Source: Antennarius striatus (lineage: Eukaryota > Chordata > Actinopteri > Lophiiformes > Antennariidae). From it: 64,000 bases of DNA. The notes below the pieces were generated by a model, which did no database searches, had not been told where the DNA came from, and saw only the letters and a program-made list of their open reading frames with translations. Location of the stretch: assembly GCF_040054535.1 (NCBI RefSeq), contig NC_090794.1, forward strand, positions 9,385,001 through 9,449,000, given 5' to 3'. Position 1 is the first letter of the stretch. Each line of letters begins with the position of its first letter. Position numbers and translations under genes: made by a program. Shown piece by piece: positions 55,561-64,000 of the stretch.

Positions 55561-57720
55561 CTCAGTCGAGCGTTAATATTTGATAACGTGACTCAGATGG
55601 CTGGAAGGGGATCGTGAGGCGTGGAGCTCTAACTCACACTTACTGCTGAGGTGTTCGCCATCAGCACTTTTACTGTACTTGAACATTTCTAACGACACAC
55701 AATCAAGATCACACAATGCTGCCATTAGAAAGTTTGTGATTTCAGAATCACATTCGATGGCAACGAGCTTTTTTTTTTTTTTATTTACATCGAATTTGAT
55801 TCGGCTCCTGTCTTCTCTCAGTTAGTTAGTTTATGGACTAATACACGTGATGAATCATAAATCGTGCTGATGTCAGCTGTCCTTCCTGAATTATTGAGCA
55901 CTGACGGCCAGAACAGCTGATCTGCTCTCTGGATCAGGTGCCTTCCAAACGGGAACCCGAGCAGCGAGGAAACATTTCTACTCAACTTTCTATCGCTATT
56001 TGATCAACTGATTGTCCACGATAGAATGCAAGCCTATTTTAAGACACATATACAGTAGATGCACATTTTAACGAGATCAAATAAAAAAATTAAAAAAAAC
56101 ATGTATTAGGATAAAAAACAAATTTGCTTCGCTGCAAATCCGAACTGGTAGGCAAAGCATGCTTTTTCATGCTTGTTCTAAAATCACACATCGTTTTGTT
56201 ATTTCTACTCAAGAGCGTGTAATAATTTTCTCTAACATTTTTTTTTTTAAATCAGGAATGAGTATGGGTAATGTGGTGAGACTTATTCCAACATTTAAAG
56301 GATAATTACCAGCCCTTGTAAATTGTGCAGCTAAAGAAAGATCTCGCCTACCTTTTTTCGGGTTCTTGGCATGCAAACCATACTAGAACCAAGTTACGGT
56401 TTGTAGCGCCCTCAAGTGTTCAAATAACAACAATGCACCGTGTCATGGAGGGCAATCGAGGACCAACTGTTGCAGTCTCACTTTTCCATAAAATACACCT
56501 TTAAAACTTCTCCACAGTGCAATTCCTGATTCCTAAAATACAATTAATTACTAAGGGAGTTTCTGATCACATAAAGAATGAGTTAAGATATTTAGTCAGA
56601 GATAATCTATAATTAATACATAATCAATGACATCAACGATGTTGGTTCAAATATATGTTTGCTCAATCATGTGATCACTTTATATACAAACTATGCTTTA
56701 AAGATTCATTGACTGTTCAGGTCATTTAAACTTACGGTTTTGCATATTCTCATGTGTGTTACTCTGAATGTCCTGTTCCTCACACAGTCAAGGTCTGGCT
56801 GACAAAATGTAAGTCTTGAATGTCAGAGTCTACATACCAAATAGTAGAAACCATGTAATAAATAGTCAACACATGTCTGGATCATTCCGTGTTTTAGGAG
56901 GAAAGATTTGATGAAAGTAGCCTGCCAGAAAGATAGGTTGTTAGCACAATTTAAATTTGTTGTCCTATGGTGATTGGTCTTTCTCTTGGTTAGATCTGAT
57001 GCCACTGAATGAATCCTCTACATAGTTATTATTCATATCATTCTTTTTGTTCAATGAACCTTGTGATTTGCTGTAATGTTTCATCTCTGTTTTGTGCGGT
57101 TTCTGGAATAAATGAACACGCTGTGCGGGTATCTGAGGATCCCAGAGTTCTGCTCCTTCAACCCTAACATAACACACATATATGGAGACAAAACGGCACT
57201 GCACTGACTCTGATGAATCAGGGATTTCAAGTCCTTTTTTCGAGTACAAGACATTACAGAGTACGAATGAGTGCGATAGCAATTAATTTTTGAGTTCCAA
57301 CGTTAGTTCAAGTAGCATGTCTATTTCTTGCCCGATTTTATTAATGAACACCAAAGGGACTCTATATGTGAAAGGGGCAGGTTTCAGGGTGTCAGAAAAT
57401 TATTAAATTGAGCTGACAGGATGCTGAAAATCTTTTCTCTGGATATTTCAAGCATAAAAAGTTTGGAAAAGTAAGTTGCTGTTAGAGTGTGTGTGATGGC
57501 CCCCATTGATCTGGTGTCTGTCTGTCATTCAATGGATCACTGGGGTGAAATTGCGAGAGGGGAAGGGAGGGAGAGGTATATGAGGGCTTCATGAAAGCGT
57601 AAGGAAACAGAGAGAGGGTATAATCATAAAGACAAAGGAAAGCCTGCACCATTATGAACATTTCATGAATAATTTTATTTTCCCAGAAGTGCTTTCACAT
57701 TGCAGACATCATTGCACAAT
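55561..57720. other. Intergenic, no gene seen
   Basis: No supportable coding region. A CTCF-like TAGCGCCCTCAAGTG (minus orientation) lies at about 56404-56418. Confidence 0.4.
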
Positions 57721-57724
57721 GATT

Positions 57725-57918
57725 AAAAGATCTGAGGACCCAAAAGTAGAATTTGAGAGGATGGACGCTGGGCTAGGGCTAGGTAAAGCTGGGTCTCATC
57801 TTTGCAGCAATGAAAATCGAGTCCATGTTTACCAAAAGCATACGGGTGAGGGTAGATGATGAAAAGGAGGGGCCCCAGGACAAAGCCCTGAGGCACACTA
57901 CTATTGACCAGGGAGGGT
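57725..57918 (-). pseudogene. LINE reverse-transcriptase relic
   Basis: On minus the sequence reads VPQGFVLGPLLFIIY and then KDETQLYLAL, which is the decayed form of the reverse-transcriptase GVPQGSVLGPLLF block and YADD-TQLY active site. The catalytic YADD is lost and the frame is short. It belongs to an L2/Rex-type fish element. Confidence 0.75.
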
Positions 57919-58439
57919 TGAAAGATGAAAACAGAAGATGAAAACAGAAAAACCCAAGTGGCAGGGAAAAAATATTAGTGTGCAAAAAATTTAAAACCCC
58001 AATAATAAAGAAACCAAACCAAATGAAAAAATCAAAAACAAACATACAAAAAGAACAACAAACAAGTAATTCTGAAAAAAGTTGGCATTTGGTCAGGTTT
58101 TATAAATGTAAAAACATATACTGTTATGTTAATAATAATATTTGTGTTTTAAACTTAATTTTAAACTAACTGTATTGATCCCCCATAGGGGCACTTATTC
58201 CAGTGAGTAAAAGGTGAGTAAACTTAACAATTCTTTTAAAAAAATTTAATTTCTACACAATATCCTTCGGGATGAATAATAAATAATGTCAAAAAATAGC
58301 ACTGTTGACACCTTTACTTACAAATATAAAAATGTATTGTATAATCTAAGAAATGCTTAAAGATTCAAACATTTGTGATTCAAGCATTTTCAAGATGTGT
58401 GACTAACAAGAAATAATTCTAGAGTGGACAAATATTTTC

Positions 58440-58482
58440 CCTTACGGGAGATTAATAAAGTTAATTTCAAGATTCAATTTTC
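58440..58482 (+). mobile_element. LINE 3'-tail relic
   Basis: ATTTTCCCTTACGGGAGATT followed by AATAAAGTTAATTTC matches the same tail type as at 2256 and 34600. A minus-orientation relative (GATCCCCCATAGGGGCA) is at about 58176-58192. Confidence 0.5.
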
Positions 58483-59299
58483 CTGAGTATCATAAACTAA
58501 TATTTAGTTGCATAACCATGGCTACTGATAACTGTGTCACATCTGTGGTGCATGGAGTCAACCAACTTTTTTGACTCTATGTGGCGCATTGAGTCAAAAA
58601 GTTAGGGAATAAGTAGAAAACACTAAAAGGGCAGGCAGATAATGATCACAGAGAACCCAAATCCAAAAGATATGATATCATATATTTAGTGCATCTTCCA
58701 TACGACTTTATACAATGATTAACTGCTTTATTGACTAATGGATGGCGCTGTCCAATGCAGAGAAGACCACCATGTACAGTAAATATGGCACCATACATAT
58801 TGCATAACACACTGACAGATGGACCTATTACTTCTCGATAAACTTCAGTGGTCAGTATGACCCCCTAAACAGATGTCTATGATGTGTTTCCACCAAAAGA
58901 TTTTATGTACACATTTGGAAATAACTGGCTCTGATCTTATTGATCCACTTGTATCCATCATGAATGTTTACTGAGTAGGAATGGAATCTGACAATGAATA
59001 TGTCCAGTTTGTACTCTGCATAGATGGATGGTTTTTTTTGTATAATTAAAAAAATTACCAGGGTCAAATCAAACCTAACAAATCAATGGGTCTTAAGTGG
59101 TTCCATGAATTCAATTCTAGCTCAGCCAGCAAGATCAATTCTACAGCAGCCCAAGAGGTCAAACAGACTAAATTGAACCATTATACTGTTTCTTCTTCAA
59201 GAACAAAGGCCATTTGTTTGAAGATAACAATGTATACAACTTGGATTAGCAGGAGTTCACAGAGTAAATGAGTTTAAACAATGTTAAATATGCTTAGTG

Positions 59300-59885
59300 G
59301 AGCTGAATCAAGTGAAAATATGTTGCATGACCCACTTGTATCATGAGGATCCAGATTATATGCTGATGTGTAGCAGATATTATGAGAGGTACCATTGTGT
59401 AACTGATGTCCAACACATGTACACTATCAAATTGGCTGCACTCAAAACTGAAAAAAAAAAAAGTTTCACCTCTGATATTCTCCAAATTTCAATTTTTCCA
59501 TTCTTGACATGCAAACCAGTCTTCTACCAATTTTAATGAAAAAAAACCCCTATCTGATAATGGTAAAAGATGGATCATTTCCTTTTCCAAATCTACTAAA
59601 AAATTTAAACTAATAATCAGTCCAATCTTTCTGTTTTCAAAAAAGGAGAAAAAAAATCAAAATTTTTCCACTTTGAATTCTCTAAAATGAATTAGACAAA
59701 AAGATCTGCACATTTCTATGGTTTCACTTTAAAATTAAATGGAAAGCTACTTTCTCTATGCTTTACTACCAATTTTCATGAAAACGTTTCAAGTTGTTGT
59801 TGACCAATCCTACCAGCAGATAAACAAACAAACCAATAGTACTAGCAAAAAACATGCCCTCCTTGGTGGAGGTAATAACATTACA
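59300..59885 (+). repeat. Diverged fish repeat ending CCTCCTTGGTGGAGGTAATA
   Basis: The segment includes TTTTCATGAAAACGTTTCAA, CCTACCAGCAGATAAACAAAC, and the hairpin end CCTCCTTGGTGGAGGTAATAA (about 59857-59877). This end is shared by a very common, poorly classified fish repeat. The copy is old and AT-rich. The left limit is uncertain. Confidence 0.5.
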
Positions 59886-60684
59886 GCAAGCAAGAAACCA
59901 TTGCCCAGTGGTCAAAATGGGCCTAGAGGATAACTGATTACTCCACAGATCACAGCATTACACAGGATCACACCTGGCCGTCAGCGCTGGCAAGACAGAG
60001 GAAATGAATCCAGAGAGAGAGATGAGGACATGGATGGCAAAGAGGAAGATTGAGAAGATGTGTTATCGCTTTGCTTTGGTTGAGGTAAACACAATAATAG
60101 CTAGAGGGTTGCTGCTGTAGGTTGTAAGCAGCTGCACTGTGAAAATAAGCTTGTGTGATAATAAATTGATTTTAAGGCCAAATTAAATTTCCTTCAAATA
60201 AAAAAAAAGAATGAATTATTCTAATTTATTGTCTGTGGGTTATTGGAAGATTTCTTAGGAATGGTGGAATATGCAAACTTACTTAGCAGTTCTTTTTTGA
60301 CAGTGACAGTCCATCCTCAGACATTTTACTTTTATATGTGACATTAGACTAAGAAAATTAAAACAAAAGAAAAGGTTTATCTAATCCTAACGATAACTCA
60401 AACCTGAGCCCTAACCCTAATTATGGTAGGTTGCTATATATAGTAAGACAATAAAACATTTATTCAAATAATGCACAAATCCATGTACATAAGAAACCTC
60501 AAATCAAATATCATCTTATACCACCACCAATTTCAATCAGCAGACCACCATGTCTCAATTAAGAATAATGAAATAAACTGTGACAGATACTGAACAGAGT
60601 CCTGCAATGTGATACTTATTTAATCTGAAACAGCAGTGTGACCGAAGGAAGATCCAGTTTGTATTTTAATTTATGATACCATTG
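59886..60684. other. slc23 3' flank, no other gene seen
   Basis: AT-rich sequence that probably includes the 3' UTR of the SLC23 gene read on minus. No other gene is visible. Confidence 0.4.
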
Positions 60685-63606
60685 CTAGTTCAAACCATAA
60701 AGAGTAAATTTATCCATGACCCCAGTCTCCTTCCCCAATGGCTCAGTCACATGGCTCTGTGATAAATCTCTGTCTTCAGATTTGAAAAGAGCTGTGTTCT
60801 TCTTTCTTGGTAAAAAAGGGATGTAACGAACCCAAGATTGGGATGACAGGATTGAGGTTATGCCAAATGGGAGGTCATATAAATCTTCATCTTCCAAGGT
60901 ATCCTTCAAGTCCTCAGGATGTTTACTCTCCCAGGCTAAGAGGCCACGTTCATGTCTGGTCCCTAAGTGAGAAGAGTCAGACGGATAGTTTTAATCCACC
61001 TGTTTCTTTAGAATAACACAATTTATGTTAACAAAAAAAAAAAAAATTGGAAAAAATCTTGATCAAATGATATTAATGTGGGAAAAAACAAAATGATCCA
61101 CCTGCTACACAGAGCTGCTGCAAGGATGCCATTTTCTCTGAGTGTAATTTAATTCACTTACAAGCTTGAACTTACCAGGAATTGTGTTATCTAGAAAGAA
61201 GCCTAGAAATCCTCCTACAAACATGGGGGTGGCCAACAATATGCTTAGCACTCGGTCTAACATTGTCACACCTGCGTTTCACATGATGAACAAGAGAGAA
61301 AAAATCTTGTTTCATAGTGCACAGCTTAATAGTTTCATGTTATGTTGAAATATTTTTAAAGTGATTGGTAGATTATACCTGTTTTGATGAAATCAGGATT
61401 TTTTATTATCCAGTTTGGAATGCTGAGTGCAGAAAAAATGGAAAAACCAAAAATAAATATAGTCCTGGATGAATTCATGTCTGTGGACTGTAATATGAGG
61501 TGCATTAGTAAATTCCTGAACATCATTAAAGCAACAAGAAAGGTTCTGGTTTATAGCTATTCAAATGTTTGTGCTGTGGTTTACCTGCAAAGTAGAAATG
61601 CCCGTTGCAGCTATGATTCCAAACATGATCAGAAACATCCCTCCCAGCACGGGCGCAGGCATGGTTGTAAAGATGACACCGATTTTACCCAATATCCCGG
61701 TCAAAATCAAAAATATGCCACTGAGAAGAATCACCCCTCTGCTACACACCTATGACATAACCATGTTGTTTGAAAAATGATTGTGTATATTCATTTGTGT
61801 TTATTATACTGAGACTGTGCACTCAACTGTATACTCCATACTGTATGTACAGGGATTCAACCCCCCCCCCCCTACACACACACACACATAGACCTGTATA
61901 ATGAGCAGTCAGGAAATGGTGTTCAAAGAGCAAGGAATAAACAAAGAAAAGACAAAAGTAAAAAAAATTAGCTATTAAGAAAGACGTTACAACAGTGGGC
62001 TCTTCTACCCTTTGTGTGGATAATAGATTCAACTCTTTGAATGTAAATAAACATAAATCGCACCACCGATAAAGAAAAGGAAGTTCAATTTCCTCAGGTC
62101 AATAGATGCTTCTTGCATCTGTAGTCTCACGCAGCCACAGTTTCCCCCAGGTCTGCACTATGCAATTGGAGAGAACAAATCAGGCCAACAAAAAAAACCT
62201 CCTGTCATTACTTCCCTGCAGCTCTAACCATGCTCTCTAAACTGTGCCTGCATTTTTTCTCTCCTGCCTCTTCATCTTAAAAAGACTCCACCACTGCAAA
62301 AGCCTCATATCCATTGCCACTTGCAGCAGCATTCTGGCAAGAAGATCTTCTGTGCTGTTGTTGCATATGTGAGTTGTACGCATTGGAAGGGTTGGAACGG
62401 AATACTTAGAGGTCTATAGACCTCTATTGTACATAAAACCACATATTGGGGTTTAATCTAGCAGGACATGCTTGGGGGCTGGTGAAGCAGGAAATGATCT
62501 GATCTCAACTAACCTCTGCTAGACATATAGATAATCATTGCTCCGATGTTCAAACAGTGTGAGTTTGGACCCTCTGCTGAACTTCAAGTTAAGAAAAGAA
62601 AGTTTTCATTGGTTTTTATGTAACCAACATGGGATCATCCTGGGTAACTAATCCACTGGCCTGGTATTCCAATCCCTGATGACGTCATACTCCCGAGGAC
62701 TCTGTGAACCACATTTCTAGCGCCATGGGTTCCAGGTTAGTCCCTCTACAACATAATTCCTGATATCTTTTGAACTTCTGCCATTAGTTGTTCAGAGACT
62801 CAAAAATCTAAGAATGACAGCAATCAGAAAGTAACTGACACAGACAGACGGACGTGCGGACAGATAGATAGACAGATACAGATATACTCAGTTGCCTCAT
62901 ATAGAGCTTGTGCACATCCCAGTACAGTTGGTGTGTCTTACAAAATGTATTAACATCATCTGTCCACTAGGGACAAATCCCTGTACATGTGAACAGGATG
63001 TTGTTTCAGACCAACAACCACCTAGTAATGAAATCAGGCAGTAAATATTAATATTGTCAGAATCTTACCTTGGTCATACCCAGGGCAGCAACATTCTCAC
63101 TAAATGAGGTCATACCATTGCCTGTACCAAAGGCTCCTGCTAACAAACTGCAGAGTCCTTCAATACCGATTCCCCGGTTGATGGCGTGGTTGGGGGGAGG
63201 AGCTGCCCCTGCCAACTTGGCACAAGAGTAGTAGTCACCCACAGACTCTGTCATGGAGCATATTATTCCAGAGATAATGCCCAATACACTGGCCACATTT
63301 ACAATTGGCATGCCCCACTGACCTGAATCAGGATGCAAATAGGTTATTACTAATAACAAAATAAAATTGTGCTTTAACTTTCTGTCCTGTTCAGAAAATT
63401 TGATTAAACATATCATAAACATATGTTGAATGCAGTCATGTGAATTCACCAGGATATGGAACTGTGAACCAAGAAGTCCCATTCATCACATTTCCTTTCA
63501 CATCAGTCCGGGCCAAGTAGCCGTATTGGGCTGGATTAGATGGCAGGATATCAGAGATGGTGAGGATGTAGCAGACTAACCATGAGATCAAAATGCCCAG
63601 CAGTAT
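60685..63606 (-). CDS. slc23a4: SLC23 nucleobase/ascorbate transporter, C-terminal part (Slc23a4/SNBT1-like)
   Basis: A multi-pass plasma-membrane sodium symporter of the NAT/NCS2 family. Six minus-strand exons are visible: 63606-63450, 63322-63069, 61749-61585, 61487-61379, 61271-61176 and 60962-60685 (stop TAG). They join in phase to 352 codons; the N-terminal half lies beyond the window. Recognised blocks: [12 protein letters not shown] (TM8), [35 protein letters not shown] (TM10 and NAT signature), [32 protein letters not shown] and [17 protein letters not shown]. The signature has Glu as first residue; SVCT ascorbate carriers have Pro there. FFLDNTIPG and GLLAW also recall Slc23a4/SNBT1. 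The family call is firm, the subtype moderate; slc23a1 is the alternative. Confidence 0.8.
61750..63068 (-). other. Large SLC23 intron
   Basis: The 1.3-kb intron between the exons ending at 63069 and starting at 61749. It contains a short GACA/GATA-rich tract near 62845-62880. No other gene is seen. Confidence 0.6.
61859..61890. repeat. Poly-C run followed by (CA)n, SLC23 intron
   Basis: A C homopolymer of about 12 precedes a short CA array in the intron between exons 63069 and 61749. Confidence 0.8.
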
Positions 63607-64000
63607 CTAATTGCAGAAAAAGCCCCAAAGTGAAAATGTTAGTTTTATTATGAACCATTACTTATGGCACTTCTCAATCCAAAATATTATTATTATACTG
63701 TATTTGCTGCTAGTTATGCAATTCAGGAGGCCACCCCAGAGTTTAAGTGTCTGAGATAATACAGTTAAAAAGGAGGTTCTTTTTTAGTGGGGAATGATTA
63801 TTTTTGTGAAGTTATATAATACAGTATGTACTGTATATTATTTCTGCTTTTGTATTCCCCTGTGTTGACACAGCTGTAGAATGTTGCTTACTAATGTGGG
63901 TGAAAATTTATACATGTTATCATATATTACCCTGGTCTATTTGTTGTTGCAGCGTGTTTTTGCGCACACTTTGTATATACATAAGCACAGCATTTTGGTC
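63607..64000 (-). other. SLC23 intron, gene continues past the window edge
   Basis: No exon is visible here. The acceptor CAATTAG before exon 63606 requires an upstream exon beyond 64000. Confidence 0.6.

Noticed and set aside
60385-60425. Interstitial telomere repeat (CCTAA-like)
   Set aside because: Only two imperfect units (CCCTAACCCTAATT) are present, which is too few.

Overview
The window is vertebrate nuclear DNA, almost certainly from a teleost fish. The evidence is split genes with short GT-AG introns, vertebrate gene families, very dense (GT)n/(CA)n microsatellites, and fish-type tRNA-derived SINEs, LINE tails and a solo LTR. There are no prokaryotic features. I found no previously undescribed biological system. 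The content is four recognisable protein-coding genes plus repeats and candidate regulatory DNA.

Layout. (1) 1 to about 25.2 kb has no supportable protein-coding gene. It holds about eleven long GT/CA arrays, a (TTCTC)n, a (GA)n and a (GGAT)n array, three tRNA-derived SINEs, one solo LTR (6295-6674), and an AT-rich stretch (23.9-24.6 kb) with octamer motifs that could be a conserved enhancer. (2) 25.3-30.7 kb is gzf1 on +, a BTB plus ten C2H2 zinc-finger repressor of 812 aa in eight coding exons, with a CCAAT-rich promoter and an unusual multi-arm inverted repeat just upstream. (3) 31.0-38.3 kb is napb (beta-SNAP) on -, with 11 exons rebuilt to 296 aa, tail-to-tail with gzf1. The GZF1-NAPB pair is also adjacent in human 20p11. 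(4) 38.3-41.8 kb is intergenic: a ZNF143-like promoter motif, a CTCF-like motif, a SINE, a LINE endonuclease relic and the gpcpd1 3' UTR. (5) 41.8-54.5 kb is gpcpd1 on -, with 19 coding exons rebuilt to 673 aa, a CBM20 domain followed by a GDPD catalytic domain. (6) 54.5-60.6 kb is intergenic, with a CRE, a possible promoter, a LINE reverse-transcriptase relic and diverged repeats. (7) 60.7-63.6 kb is the 3' six coding exons (352 codons) of an SLC23 transporter on -, continuing beyond the right edge. Its NAT signature has Glu where ascorbate carriers have Pro, which favours an Slc23a4/SNBT1-like nucleobase transporter.

The genes share no pathway: transcriptional repression (GZF1), SNARE recycling (beta-SNAP), glycerophosphocholine hydrolysis (GPCPD1) and a membrane transporter. 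Exon borders were assigned by eye from splice consensus, reading frame and family knowledge. All reading-frame phases are consistent through each gene, but no alignment or search was run.
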